Positions 11,250 to 23,879 of a stretch of DNA of 64,000 bases are shown in pieces (the first letter of the stretch is position 1; each line of letters opens with the position of its first letter). Under the pieces are notes generated by a model. The model saw only the letters and a list, made by a program, of their open reading frames with translations, ran no database searches and was not told the DNA's origin. Source of the stretch: Rhodamnia argentea (Eukaryota > Streptophyta > Magnoliopsida > Myrtales > Myrtaceae); contig NC_063151.1 of NCBI RefSeq assembly GCF_020921035.1, forward strand, positions 25,922,934 to 25,986,933, read 5' to 3'. Position numbers and translations under genes: made by a program.

Positions 11250-13515
11250 CTTTCACCCTTTTCGTTCCCCAGCTACACGAATCAAGACACGGGGCCTTGC
11301 GATTTCCAGATAATGGAGTAAATCTCAAAAGTCTTGCCTCCAAAGTTTTGGTCCAGTGGGAAACCAGAAGATGGTCAGCTTTTCTCGACACCAACCCAGT
11401 ATTATCTGTTCAACTTTCCGTGTAAAGGAGAAAATGCTAAGATACGAAGAGGCGAGAAAAGACAAGAGCACTTTTGATCGTAGACGCATTTGGCGTATGG
11501 ACTCTCACTTTTGTCCCTTTCCACCTAATCCTCGGAAATTTCAAAATTTGTTTATGGTCATAGAAGGCAGATTTGAAAGGCAATTGTTGTCTAAACTTTA
11601 ACTATTACTAGATTTTTGCCCGCATTTTCGACTAAATGCTATAAAAAAAAAATTTGTGGTCCCATGTAATCATGTGAATTATAATTTGACCAAAAAAATC
11701 ATGTGAATTATGAATATATTATTAGGAAATGAGAGTGGATAGATAAGTAAATTACTAAATTTTTAGCTTTTTTTTTTTCACCAATTTTGCGTTGTTTCAC
11801 TTCTAACTTTTATGTAGGATAGATTTAATCAAATTTAGCCTTATAACCAAAAACTTAAAAAGGAGAATCCAACCATTTCCCAAGTAAGAATCAAAATCGA
11901 TAAATTTCGGGGAATTTCAAGTCTGCTTCCTAGTTCTGATTTCGTCAAAATTGAGGTCTACAAGGTCTATTCTAAATCTCCACAATGTAACAGCTAATTT
12001 GGGAAACATCCCCCTTTTTCTTGAACCGAATTGATTGGTGATATACTTTTCAACAACCTAAATAATGAAAGGAATCTTTGACTAAACCATACATTTAAAC
12101 TCTTATTACTTCTTCCAGACCGACTATTTTTTACATGTACTATTATGATTAATAAAATCGACATAACTTCTCATTAGTCATAATGTATTGAAATCATGAC
12201 GTATATTATCCGACGTAGCTTTGAAGGTCCCCGTTCTTCCTTTGGTACACTAAACAAGGCGGTTTACGTGTGTCTCGAAAAGTTGAACAATCCTATGTTT
12301 TCAAAGTAAATTTCGGAGAAATCAGTCACTAATTAGATTTGTTTTTCTCCATGCATCGTATTCTCATTGCGGCAGAGAAGCAGAGGAACCGAGGAGGACG
12401 AGAATCACTCAACGTGATCGAACAAAGACAGGGCAATCATTTACCGCGTTTCTCGCACGCAAAAAAAATGGAACTTTACGAAATTCCCATGTGACAGTAA
12501 TAAATATAGATAGCCTCGAACGGATTCCGATGTTCATGATGTCTGTTTCCGGTCTCTTGTCGGACTCTAATGCTCATTCTGACAAGAGCCGTCCATCCCG
12601 TGACGAAAGAGCCTCCACGGATTGATTAAGCCAACGAATGGCCATCAATCTAACTTTCCCTCATTTTTTGTCCTTAGCTCAATTAACAAAAATACCCAAA
12701 AGAGATATTAGAATATCGGAGTCACTTGATGTATTTTTCGAAAGATAATTTTCATTCTCGAAGCTTTCTATAAAATTCGACGATAGATCGATAAATGAAG
12801 TTATGCATCTTGAAGTTACGTATCCCCTCTCTCATATGAAATGAAAATTTTCCTATCGACAAATAAAAAAAAACACAATAGATCGATGAATCATGCCTCA
12901 ATATCTCAATACGCCACTTATTGAGAATCAAATTCTAGAACCCCGGAAGTGTTAGGAACAAGAACAAATAATTTGAGCAGCCGCACCATTTTTAATGTTT
13001 TTTTTCCTTTGATACTTTCTTTAATGTTTATATCTCGTATCATCTATTCGAACCAAGCGTTTCAGAATCTCGTTGAAGCCTAAGTCGCATAAGCGACATA
13101 CACAAATGAAACTGAATAAGAACAATGCCAGTGTGCCCTGCAAAAGATATTTGGCTCAACTACCCACTATTCTGAAACTTTGGTTAAGATCCCCTTGGCA
13201 AGATTGGCGACATCGGATTGCGGTGGACTTGAGTTTTCTTTGCTTGGCATGGCAACTAAAATGGACCAACCGGCAATCGCCCGGCAACTCTATCGCTTTG
13301 TGGAAAGAAGAAACCCAGACGAGATAAGGTAACACCAAGAACGAAATTTTCAGCTAGAAGTTACTTGAATAGGTGGGACAGCTGATGAAAGCCGGCATCA
13401 GATGCCAGTAAAGTGAGAAACCATGAACTTTCTTTGTGTTGGGTGGGCGGTACTTCGTGTTCCTTTGATGTGTGCCAGAGAGAGAGAGATCCCTTGTTCC
13501 TTCCATATGCTGAAT
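11250..13515. other. Intergenic, AT-rich, no gene seen
   Basis: Holds the presumed promoter of the aminotransferase (about 11250-11600) and the region beyond the INO80C stop codon. Short open frames here start at random points and show no family resemblance. No clear transposon ends were recognised. Confidence 0.5.
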
Positions 13516-15335
13516 TCACCTCAAAACAACTGCAGCATTTCTTAGAGCCAGATACCTCTGAACATACTCACTGGGAAGTGACCTAATGACCTTAAAGACA
13601 CCGGCATTTGCATAACGAAGCTTTGTCCTCGGATCGTGGTATGGTGCCTGCATTGGCAAACACATTCAAAAACTTCATTATGCAGTCTGTTCCATAAGAT
13701 GCTCTCTTCGTAAATGAGGATATATCTGTGAAAGGACCATTCACTTCTGTGAAGGACTGAAACATAGATATTGACTTTAAAATCATAATTCATGAAGTTT
13801 GACACAAGACATGATAGTATGTGCAGAATAAAACCACAAGGAACCATCAACAAAGAGTGAAACAAGGAAAAGAGGTGTTACTCTAAATTCCAGTTTCAAG
13901 TAAGTGGTGTCGCCCATGCTTGTATTAATTAAATCCATAGGAAGGAAAAGTTAATTTTATATAGAAGAGCACGCCAAAGCAGCAGTTTAGACGACATGTA
14001 ATAGAGACAAGGAGGATATGCCAAATGGCCACCAAGTAGGATACTAGAAATTAAAGTTCGATCATTAAGCTTTGCATTCTAGAAAGTGAGGTCTTCATGA
14101 GAAAATTTTCATTTATCAGATGCTTTGCGATGGCAATGCAGAAACACAAAGTACTTCAAGAAACTTGAACTTCTTCTTTCTCGTGACCTAGTCAAAAGAA
14201 TACCTATTTTGTAAACAATATTAAAATCCAATAACATATAACCCGATACTATCTGATGTCATATAATAAACTAAAATATTCAGCATCTTGACATTATGAG
14301 TTACTTACCTCATATCCTGTTATATCACATATCCTCTTGCTTGGATGCATTGAAGGTGGTGATTCAATGTTAACATCTGTAAAACAGGGCACGATCAGGC
14401 TTTTCACATGTAAAGAGGCAAGTAGAGCTTAGAGAAGCTATTATGTTGTTAAGTACATCTCTGCACAACCACAATAACTGCACCATAACTGTTCGGACTT
14501 CTATTGCAACTTATAAAGCCTAGGTACATGTGTGCACGAAGCAACAGCAATCACTAGACTTTTTACGGCAAAGTGCACCAGAGGATGTGAGGATGAAATA
14601 TTTCCTATTGAAAGCCCTTCCACCAAAGATGTCTCAGCAATCTGATCTCAATGGATACTTTTCATGCAGAGTTTCAGAGAATGCAGGCATACAGCACTCC
14701 TACTGTCTATAATAGAATTTGCGATCTTTAAAACAAAAACAGAAGCAGGAGTTCACAATTAAAGAATCAAACCCCAGTCAAGATGATCCTGATTCTAGAG
14801 CAGTTGCACTATTTGCCGCGTAAAAAATTTTCAGCAAAACCAGCTAAGTAACCAAAGTCTCAAAGCTTCCGAAATCTCAATATCGTTTTTTTTTTTTTTT
14901 TTTTTGACAGAAGTAAGACAAAAAATATGAAGCAATCATAAAATAGCTCCATTGAAAAAACTAATACAAGCTACCGGATTTGAAACTTGATATGCGCCAA
15001 TATCATGGCAGGAGTACTGAGAGGAAACGACAACACACCCGGCTGTGTATCGACCAACATAATCCATTACCACTATCAACAAAGGGGGAAAACAGAGAAA
15101 TCCGCGACCCAATGAAAAGTTTATATTCTTGCTTGCTTGGTCTGAGAAGTATGAACTTACAATTAGGTTCATCAGGAGGGTAGCTCTGGATATTTTCAGC
15201 CTGAATGATCTGCTTGAGATGCTTGAAACGCCTGGCACTGGACTGGCCCTTTGGATACTTCTCATAAATTTGAGTCTTCTTGAAGCTGAAATAGGTTGGC
15301 AACACAAGTTCTGCTTCTATTACCTCTGGCTCCAT
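13516..15335 (-). CDS. INO80 chromatin-remodelling complex subunit Ies6/INO80C-like
   Basis: Exons are 15335-15161, 14376-14309 and 13647-13516. All splice sites are GT-AG, and the join gives 124 residues, the usual size of the plant Ies6/INO80C protein. The C-terminal half is a YL1-C domain: [18 protein letters not shown] followed by [16 protein letters not shown], the conserved core shared by Ies6 and YL1. The N-terminal part has the [23 protein letters not shown] stretch (basic, nucleosome-contacting in the family). In yeast and mammals this subunit pairs with the Arp5 module of INO80 in the nucleus. That role is inferred here from homology. The ATG at 15335 opens directly into conserved sequence. 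A (GA)n tract at 16417-16456 lies about 1.1 kb upstream on the plus strand. Confidence 0.9.
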
Positions 15336-16414
15336 TCTTCTCTCCTTTCTCTTTCAAGACTGCACATCTCAATTATATAACGCTTCGTTGAATGCAGACA
15401 TTGTCACTTCGAGAAAACAAGTCATTGATTTGCATTCGTTTCAGCTCCCACCCCACAAGACCCCAGCTTCAATTCCCTAGCCAGACGAGTATGCTGAGTA
15501 GTCCGGAAATGATGAGATGAGACATCAACAATAACTAGCCATCTATAGGTGGACAATTTCAGACACGGACAATTCACTATGACGAGATAAAACACAAGAT
15601 AAAGAGCGAAAACGTATATATGTCTCCATCGTCTAACACGTAATTGATGGCAGTTGTGGGATGCGTTGCAAGGATTTATCATCGAAATAATTCAATTCAA
15701 AATACAATATGGGGAGAAAAAGTTGGAATTGGATGGATTCTTGTGGGCGTAAGTTTACCAGCATCCTAATTTGAGCCGGACAATACTAGATTCGAGTTGG
15801 GGTTCTCTTTCCTGGTGTATCTAGGTCCACCATGCAGTAGGGGCGGAGACTGAAACTCAAATTCGAGCATAATGGCAACACTGCTTTTGTAGAATAGTGG
15901 AGCAAGTGTAGCAAGAGAAACAAAATGATAATCTGTACGTGTGAGTGTTCAAAAAGAGAAGAAAGACTGATTTTTAGATGCGATGCATGTCCGAGCGGTA
16001 GTGAGGTCCCATTTCTGCAGTTCAAGACAAGGCATTGAGGCTGCTATTACAGTTATGGAAAGACCTGCCTTGCAATCGTCTTGTGTTCCAGACAGCAAAA
16101 CATAAATTCCCCAGAAGTGAGAGCTAATTCAACAAACAGCATATGGAATAAAACCCAAAATCAACACCTATTGAACGAGAAAAAAAAACAAAAAGGGGAA
16201 GGGCTTGAGATGAAAGAGCCACTTCAACTTAATTCAAACTGAGATTGGAATAAAAAAAAGCTCGCTATCTTCTAAACTGAGATTGGAATCGACAACTTTG
16301 CTTGAAACCTAACAGTCTAACAACCACTTGGTACTCAACAATTTCACCTAAATCACCCCACCATTCATCCATTGGACTCAGCAACTGAGGCACAGCTTAG
16401 GATTCCGAGGAGGG

Positions 16415-16458
<44 letters not shown>

Positions 16459-16830
16459 AACCTTGAGCTCCCGAGGGCAACGGGGGCGACGGTGGCGACG
16501 GCGCTGAGAGGGGCGAGAGAGAGACTCGAGAGGCGTCAAGGACTCAGGACTCGGCACACGAGAGAGAAAACTTGCCCGGCCTTTTTTTTGTTTTTTTTCT
16601 TCTTTTGGTCCTAAAAGTGAATTGCAAAAACAAACGAAAAAATCAAATAAATACGTTAGACGAAAAATTTAACATTGCTAGAAAAAAAAAATTCAAGAAG
16701 TTTATTATTTAGAATAATTAAAATAATTTTTTTATATTTAGATGAAATCTAAAAATAATTAAAAATAATAATTTTCGTAGTTTGGAAAAGAAAATTTCGT
16801 AAAGAAACGTGTAATATTCCGACATTAATG
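15336..16830. other. Upstream region of the INO80C-like gene
   Basis: No coding sequence recognised. The long (GA)n run at 16417-16456 is a pyrimidine (CT)n tract in the sense of the gene, of the kind often found in plant 5' UTRs. A 5' UTR intron is possible but cannot be proven. AT-rich filler follows from 16600. Confidence 0.4.
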
Positions 16831-16839
16831 GCTGGGGCA

Positions 16840-17660
16840 CATGCGGTCGAAGAACCGAACCCAAGCTTGAGTGCCAAGGACTTGAGCACGGGCAACGATC
16901 GGGGTGCACAAAAGCCCAGGCTCAACACCACGTTGCCCATGCCTAGCACCTTGGACAATACTCTATGTTTTTCAGGTCTTTCCATAGCTAAACCACTGAA
17001 ATAAGTCCTTTTTTTTTTTTCCGGCCCACAGCCCCAAGAATGTTCCAAGCTCGAGTTCAATGGACTTGGGCCCAACCTCTGTGGAGCCCGAGTCGGAGCG
17101 TCGAGGATCCAAGCACAAGCACCGGGATTCCAAGCCCCGCCTCAATGGACCTTTGGCCTTGGCATCGAGGACTCAAGCACATTCACTAGATTCCGAGCCC
17201 CGCCTTGATCTACTCGGGCCGAAGCACTAGGGATTCGGGCTTGGGCATTGGGTCTCGAGCCCAACCTTGATGAACCCGAGCTTGAGTATCAAAGATCCAA
17301 AGACAAGCACAGTTGGGCCCTAGTGCCAAGGACTAAGGAATTTGGGTTCCAGGCCCGGCCTCCATAGACTTAGTAGGCTCAAGCACTAGGGTCCAAATCC
17401 GAGCAAGCGAATCTAAGCTTGGGCACTAAAGTCCTGGGCCAAGTCTCATTGAACCCGGGCTATTTGGGCACAAGCATCGAGGTATTAGGCCCGACCCATG
17501 TGGACCTGGGCTGATGTCGTGGTCCCGGGCTCAAGCGGCGGGGTCCCAAGCTTGGCCTCTATGGACCCAAGCCTAGACATCGGGGAACCAGGCACAGGCA
17601 CTAGAGTTCTGGGCCTGGACTTGATGGACTAGTCCGACCCCAGTGGACCGGGCTCGTTAT
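16840..17660. repeat. Degenerate tandem array, period about 60 bp
   Basis: A GC-rich island in AT-rich DNA. A motif like GGCCTnnATGGACCCGAGC, followed by GGCATCGAGGATCCAAGCAC, recurs with variants. Centres fall near 17073, 17139, 17202, 17263, 17358, 17442, 17494, 17554 and 17617. Most steps are 52-66 bp, and two longer steps suggest an insertion or a lost unit. Units are heavily diverged. There is no sustained open frame across it. Weaker, related sequence extends left to about 16840, interrupted near 16960-17025. Confidence 0.65.
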
Positions 17661-18065
17661 TAACGACTTGGGAAAGGGGGTTAGGGTTTTCTTGCCTAAG
17701 TGTAACCTCTAATCCAAGTGTCGATATTTAGTCAAATTTTGAAAAGTGATTTCTAAATTTTTAAAGGTGAAATCGTTTTCCTAAATTTAAGCATAAGTCT
17801 TTCATTGATTAGTAAAATGCGTTTTTTTTTTTATAAATTTTTTCAAGTTCAATAATAGTGTTTAGGTTCTAAGATTTATTGCTAGGCATATTTAGAAAAG
17901 GCATAAGGATAGAAGAACTACCAAATTTTGTGTACAACGCTTATTTTGGTGTCAAAATTTTGTATTGACTTACTTAAGTGCCAAATCAAAGAAAAAATAA
18001 TCACTTAAATACCAACGGCGAAAGATTCCAATAAAGCGATTACATATCATTTATTATTAATTTTT

Positions 18066-19273
18066 GGGAAATTTTCAAAAAAGGGCTCGAAGTGGTCTCA
18101 TTTTCTCAAATAAGGGTCTAGAGTGAACATCGCTTCAAATAAGCGCATGAAGTGTACAAATCGTTTCAAATAAAGGCCTAGTTGAAGGACATTTTTTGTC
18201 TTTTAATCTTTTGGCCTTTTCTTTTCTATTTTTATTTTTTTCTCCTCCCTCCCCTCCTGTTCATCATCTCCTCCACCACATATTTTTCAACGGGTCCTCC
18301 ATCCCTCGCACGAACGGGAACTCCCGCTTGTTGTGCAAGACGTGCGTGATCGCCGCCGCCGCCACAAGATTACTCATCGGCAGCGCCCCTCCCACCGCCA
18401 CGGACCACGTCCGCCCGTCCACCGACCGCATCCGCACTTGCTCCGGGACGCCGGGCTCCGCCAACGTGGCTCGGCACACCTCCTAGAGCCGAAAGTCGAA
18501 CTCGTCCATCTCCAACGTGTTCGCGCGCGAGAACGGGAGTGATGCCGAGCTCGTCGGGTCGTAGCACGGCACCGGCACCGGCTTCGGTGTGTCCCTCGGC
18601 GTCGGCTCCCTCTCCGCCCTGTCGCTGAAGGACTCCCTCACGAGCCTCTCGAGCACGGCCATCGCCGTGACATGGAGCCGGCGGAGCCCCCTTGCGGGAG
18701 CCTCCGTAGGAACCCGCCCAAGCGGGAGACGAGCTGCGAGAGGTAGAACTTCGGGCCGTGGTCGGCGAGAAACTTCCACGTGTCGTCTTCCCGGAAAAAC
18801 GGGCGATTGTGGTCCTTTGTGGAGAAGAGCATAGCGGTAAAGATGCCGCCTTCGTCGGTGCCCGCGGCAACGTTGAAGTAATCGGGGATGCTGGCGTCCG
18901 GGTTGCTGGACTTTGACTTGAGGGCATGCCCTAGATAAGCGAGGGCTTTGCCAAGGAGGATGCCCCGCAAGCCGCCATAGTCGACCCAACCCTCTCTCTC
19001 TCTTTTCCCCGTTGAGTGCGTCGGTAGATGGAAGATGAAGACGACCATGCATTCAAGTCTGAAGAGATGATGAATAGGAGGGGAGGGGAAAGGAGGAGAA
19101 AAAAAGAAAAAGAAAAAAGAAAAGGCTAGAAGATTAAAAGAAAAAAATGTCCTTTAACTAGGCTCTCATTTGAAATGATTTGAACACTTCAAGTCTTTAT
19201 TTGAAACGATATTCATTCTAGACCTTTATTTGAGAAAACGAGGCCACTTCAAGTCCTTTTTTGAAATTTTCCC
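18066..19273. mobile_element. Pack-MULE with perfect 9-bp target duplication
   Basis: The element starts GGGAAATTTTCAAAAAAGG and ends with the inverse of GGGAAAATTTCAAAAAAGG. The inverted repeats run about 165 bp inward (left 18066-18230, right 19273-19110) with scattered mismatches. The flanks are identical 9-mers, TTAATTTTT at 18057-18065 and at 19274-19282, as expected for Mutator-superfamily insertion. No transposase is present. The interior is GC-rich and carries a patatin-like phospholipase fragment on the minus strand, so this is a gene-capturing non-autonomous MULE. A related single terminus occurs at 34616. Confidence 0.88.
18262..19020 (-). pseudogene. Captured patatin-like phospholipase fragment (pPLAIII type)
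   Basis: Minus-strand translation within the Pack-MULE gives GILLGKALAYLGHALK, then IPDYFNVAAGTDEGGIFTAM, then KDHNRPFFREDDTWKFLAD. In a second frame it gives TPRDTPKPVPVPCYDP, SRANTLEMDEFDFRL, EVCRA, then SVDGRTWSVAVGGALPMSN and ITHVLHNKREFPFVRG. These are ordered segments of the patatin domain, closest to the plant pPLAIII group (noncanonical GxGxG motif, acyl hydrolases). Coding capacity is lost. There is a frame change near 18680, and a TAG replaces the Trp before EVCRA at 18484. The GxGxG position reads GTDEG, and the Asp of the catalytic Asp-Gly-Gly dyad is missing in VAVGGA. The N-terminus is absent. It is intronless within the element. Confidence 0.82.
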
Positions 19274-20705
19274 TTAATTTTTTTAACATCACGTGACAAT
19301 TTTTTAATAAAAAAATTAGTTCACGTGCACTTTTAAACTTAAGAATAAGCATTTTTTTTTTTGAAAAAAAGTTAAAATAAACTGAAAAACTAAAAAAAAA
19401 AAAACAATGTAAAAAAAAGAGCTTTGGATTGGTTTGCAGGGGCGAGGTTTCTCTCTTGCTCCTTCGTCCACAACCAGCCAACCCCTCGCCATTGCGGCCG
19501 GCAATCGTCGCCGTCAGTCCAGGTTGCGTCTAGTCGCCACCTCCTCCGTCGGCTTTGCAACCGAGCTGTAAGCGACTTAGCCATGGACAAAAGCAGCAAT
19601 TGTTTTGGTCGATCTTCCGGTTATCTTTTGGGTATTTTTTTTTTTTTGTCAGTCTTTTAGGGTTTCTTTGATCGTGAAAGAGATTGACAAAGGGAGCAAT
19701 TTTTCTTTCTTTTTTATTTTTATTTTTTCTGGGTTGCTGCTTGGGGTTGGAGGGAAAGTGAAATTGCCTTAGACTTGTTAGGTTAGATGGAAGGTGAAAA
19801 GGAGACGCAAGAGGAAGGTGGATCCTGTAATGACCCACAAAGAAGAAATTACCTAACAATTTTTTGTGATAGCCTTCTTCTTCATCGGGTTTATTTCGCA
19901 AGACTACCCACAAACAGGGAGGTGGGTCACTGAATCTGTCGCTCTTGGCCATGGAGGAGCAATGCCGGAGGCACAACTCCATATCTCGCTTTCAACGAGC
20001 ACTACTCCAGAGCTAGAACTAGACGAGTGACGTCTGACGAGTGGCTTGGGCCAGCCACGAGCGACGCAGTAAGGGATGGCTCGGCTTCAACGCTAAGGAC
20101 GCGGCGCCGGCGTCTCCACCGGTAGCGACAGCAGGGATAACTCCAATGAAGTGTAGAAACTTCCAATCTTTCATGGCCAAACTCATAACTTTTGCTTTTT
20201 TTAAATTTAATTCCGTGTTAACAACACTTGTCAAGTTTTCAGTGGTTGGAAAAAAAAAAGATATATTTTTAACTTTTATCTTTTTTTATTATTGATTGGA
20301 TGCTCCTTCGAGCTATGTAGGATTAGCTTATTAATCAAAATGCTAGGTAAAAATTTTCGCATTATTCACGGGGATTTGGCACTCAAATAACCATTTTTCA
20401 AAAAAATTGGCACTTAAATTTTCCAATAAAAAATTTTGGCACCAAAATAAGCGCCATATGCAGAATGAAAGCAAAATCAAAACGCACGAGACACGATATA
20501 CGTGAAAAATTCAAAACGGGGAAAAGTCGTGGAGAGAGAGATGAGTTTCACTATCTTCAATAGCAAGCACAAAAGTACAATTCACGAATCTAAAGATCTA
20601 ACAAGAAGAAACCAAAAACAAAGAGAACGGGAAGAAGTGGAGGTAACCCTTACAATATGATATGCAACATATCTTTTTATAGCCCCCTTCAAAAAACCCT
20701 CAATG

Positions 20706-21845
20706 GGTTCCCAGCGATATTGAGCACCAACAAACTAACAACAGCATCCTCCAAAATCACGAAGCCAAACGAAATGTATATCATTAATTGGTTCACAAAC
20801 TAAGAGTCATAATCCTTCCATAAACACAACTCATCCACTAGAAATATTTACGATAAAGTGTTTCTCAAATCATTTCGTAGAACCGGTCATACAATCTTTT
20901 GTAACGTTTTTCTTTCTTTTCATAAAACGTTTCTCAAATCATCTTAGAACTCATTCCATAAACCGGTTCGCAAAACGATACATACATATATTTCTTCATA
21001 ATACGCTGCATAACACATTTTCTAAAACATTCATAAATAGCCAAGTAGTAAATGTCCAATCTATATTTCTATGCAATAAAATGGTACTTCATAACATATT
21101 TAATCCATATTGCTTTTGAAATATGAGTTTACAAACTCAAAAAAAAGATAGCAATACTCATCTGATAATGCCCACAACGTAACTATATGCAACGACGATC
21201 TCAAAGTCCTAATCATCAAACGAGGACCGACGTTAAAACCAAGTAAAATACTACAACAATTACAAATCAGCTAAAATATGCTTAAATGCTAACTAAACAA
21301 CTCTTACTAGCCACAAATCACTCACCCACAGTGATTATCGAAGTCGATCGAAAAGCTGAACTCGTATGTCGATCGAAAAGTAGAACTTGTACATAAAGCC
21401 CTAAAATTTCGCTCCGACAAAACCGGTATTCCAAATCGACTCCCATCAAAACCCACAACTCTGTGACGCCATAATCCACAATTTCTGTGAACTCCCAAAG
21501 CTCAACAATTCAAAAATCAAATATCATGGCTCTAATTTCAGCAAACTTCGAATTGGAGCCCTAATTCCAAAAACTATACCAATTGGGAGAACGAGGGTTG
21601 CGGAAACTTACCGTGCGTTGTGATCAAAGCAAATCTAGCTTGGTGAGATTCCCGTGATGCTTAGTCCTCTCCTTTCTCTTCTTCTTTTTTTCCCTTTTCT
21701 TTTCTCTCTTTCCCCTTTCCTGTTTTCGTGTGACTCTCGGGCTCCTTATTGAGCTAAAGCTCCACTATTCTCTTTCTTTTTATTTGACCAAGGTTTTTTT
21801 TTTCTTTTGACCATTTGACCTTTGACTTGGTCAAACTCTGAAATA
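20706..21845 (-). repeat. LTR-like repeat inserted in or fused to the copia remnant
   Basis: Non-coding sequence that, read on the minus strand, parallels the block at 2100-2700. Shared features are GGTAAGT near the start, then CAGnTGnTATnnCTATCT, a T run, GAGTTTnT and CATATTTCnAAA. It ends by pyrimidine-rich DNA at 21660-21800. It is interpreted as part of another LTR family. It breaks the copia element. Confidence 0.4.
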
Positions 21846-21849
21846 TTAC

Positions 21850-23576
21850 TATATCATTGCTGTATAAATTGTTTGAGACCATACAAGGAGCATTTCAACC
21901 TGTAAACGTGATCTCTTTTACCCTCAATATTGAAACCCTCGGGTTGAAACATATTTAGATTGTCTCCTCAAGCTCGCCATGTAGAAAAGCGGTCTTGACA
22001 TCTAAGTTGCTCAAGTTCTAGATCGTAAAGGGCCACTAATGCGAGCAACACATGAATGGAATTGTATTTCACAATTGAAGAGAACACTTCATTGAAGTCA
22101 ATCTCCTCTTTTTGACTAAAACTCTTTGCTCCTAAACGTGGCTTGAATCTTTCACTTCAACCCCTAAAATTCCCTCCTTTCTTTTGAAGATCAACTTGCA
22201 TTTAATAGTTCCTTTTCCCTTAAGCAATTTTACAAGATCCCAAGTTTGATCTCTATGTCTCTTCATTCATTGCAACAAGCCACTTCTCATATTTAGAATA
22301 AATAGTAGCTTCATGGAATATACAAGGTTCTTCGATACCAAGATTTTCAGTCAATTGTAAGAGCATATGCTATCAAATCAACGAAACCATACATTTAGGA
22401 AGGTTTAATTTGACATTTAGCCCTCCCTACTGCCAAGGTATGAGGTTCTCAACTTCTTTTACTTCATCCTTAATAGAATCTGAGTTTTGTTGCTTACTAT
22501 TACTTTCTAACTTAGTAGGAACATTTTCGGAGCTTCTCCGTGAATGCTCCACACTAAACTCAACCTATTTCGTAACATCCTCTTCCTAAATACCTGTAGA
22601 CTCAACAACCTTTCTAGGATCAAGCATATAATTTTCATCAAAAGTAACATTTTTTTTTATTATAAACTTTGGTGACTGAGGATCAGAACACCACAATCTA
22701 TTTCCCTTAACCCTATTTGCATAACCAACAAAAATACATTTCTTGATTCTAGGTTCAAACTTATCATCTTTTACATGATATTAAACGGGACATCCAAATA
22801 CTTTTAAAATAGAATAACCAAAAGGTTTATCAAACCACACCTCATTTGGAGTCTTACATTCAATTGCGGTCGAAGGAGAATGATTCACCAAATAACGCGT
22901 CGTGTTCACGATCTTAGCCCAAAAATCTTTCTCAAGTCTAGCATTAGAAAGCATACACCAATATCTCTCTAAAAGTGTTCGGTTCATGCGCTCCACCACC
23001 CCATTCTATTGAGGTATGTATCTGATTGTTCGATGTCGAGCAATCCCCGAATCTTCGTAGTACTTGTTCATATTACCTCTGCAAAACTCAAAACTATTGT
23101 GTGTTCCGAGACGTTTTATCTTCTTTCGGTTTGATTTCCAATCAATATCTTTAACTTCTTGAATGTATCAAAAATGTCATTTTTACGCTTCAAAAAATAA
23201 ACCAAGACTTTCCTAAAAAAGTCAACAATAAATGTCATATTATAAACTGCGCCACCCTTAGATGTAATCTATGCAAGTCCCCACAAATCGGAGTGAATAT
23301 AGTCATTTGTCGAGTGTACCTCGATCTTGAAACAAACTTTACGTTGTTTCCTATAAACACAATGCTCACAAAAGCAAGTGAGACCGTATGCTCCCGACAG
23401 AGTAAGCCACGTTTACTTGAGATAGTTATTCCTCTTTCGCTCATGTGGCCCAACCACATATGCCATAACTTTGATTTATCGGAATCTGAAGATGATGATA
23501 CATTTAAAGTACCCACGGCGATACTTCCCTGCACAATGTAAAGACCATTTTTCTTGTTATCTTTCATCACAATCAA
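21850..23576 (-). pseudogene. copia pre-integrase, integrase and partial reverse transcriptase remnant
   Basis: The pre-integrase zinc domain reads KLWHMWLGHMSERGITI with SSKRGLL (near 23450). Integrase sequence continues in broken frames to MVERMNRTLLERYWCMLSNA, then FWAKIVNTTRYLVNHSPS (22999-22781). The start of reverse transcriptase is seen near 22100-21850 as FNEVFSSIVKYNSI, MFQPEGF and YRLKCSLYGLKQ, where similarity stops abruptly. The catalytic YxDD region and RNase H are absent. Confidence 0.75.
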
Positions 23577-23879
23577 AGAGCCCTTTTAAACTTTCAAAAC
23601 TTACATCTACTGGTATACATGCATTCTTTTCTTTTCTTTTTGGTAGAAACGTGTACATGCATTCAGTGGAATCCAAACCGCTCAATGATATAAGGTTTTT
23701 CTTCAAATATGGGATGTGCTTAACATCTATAAAAGCAGTTTTTGTAATTGGTACATCATTTTAGTTCTTACTACGTTGCCATCACATTTGATCCGGACCA
23801 TACTAATACCCACAATCATGCAAACTGCATTATTGCCTATCAAAACCGAACCAGTACTAACTTTCTCATATGTGTGGAA

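Larger units (their letters stand above)
17905..20463. mobile_element. Outer MULE-like TIR element, interrupted by a Pack-MULE
   Basis: The left block 17905-18050 (GTGTACAACGCTTATTTTGG, then GTGTCAAAATTTTG, then AAGTGCCAAATC) reappears inverted at about 20463-20340 (GGCGCTTATTTTGGTGCC, then AAGTGCCAA, then GAGTGCCAAATCCC). The two blocks form long terminal inverted repeats. They are also related to the termini of the element at 26635-27698. A 1.2-kb element (18066-19273) sits inside the left part with its own target duplication, so it arrived later. The remaining interior (about 19290-20300) includes a GC-rich stretch at 19430-20170. The right terminus lacks the last ~30 bases, where copia-related sequence begins. 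Boundaries are approximate. Confidence 0.5.

Noticed and set aside
15960-16045. tRNA-like phrase (GTCCGAGCGGTAG, then GTTCAAGAC)
   Set aside because: It resembles A and B boxes only superficially. No acceptor stem or cloverleaf can be formed at the right spacing.
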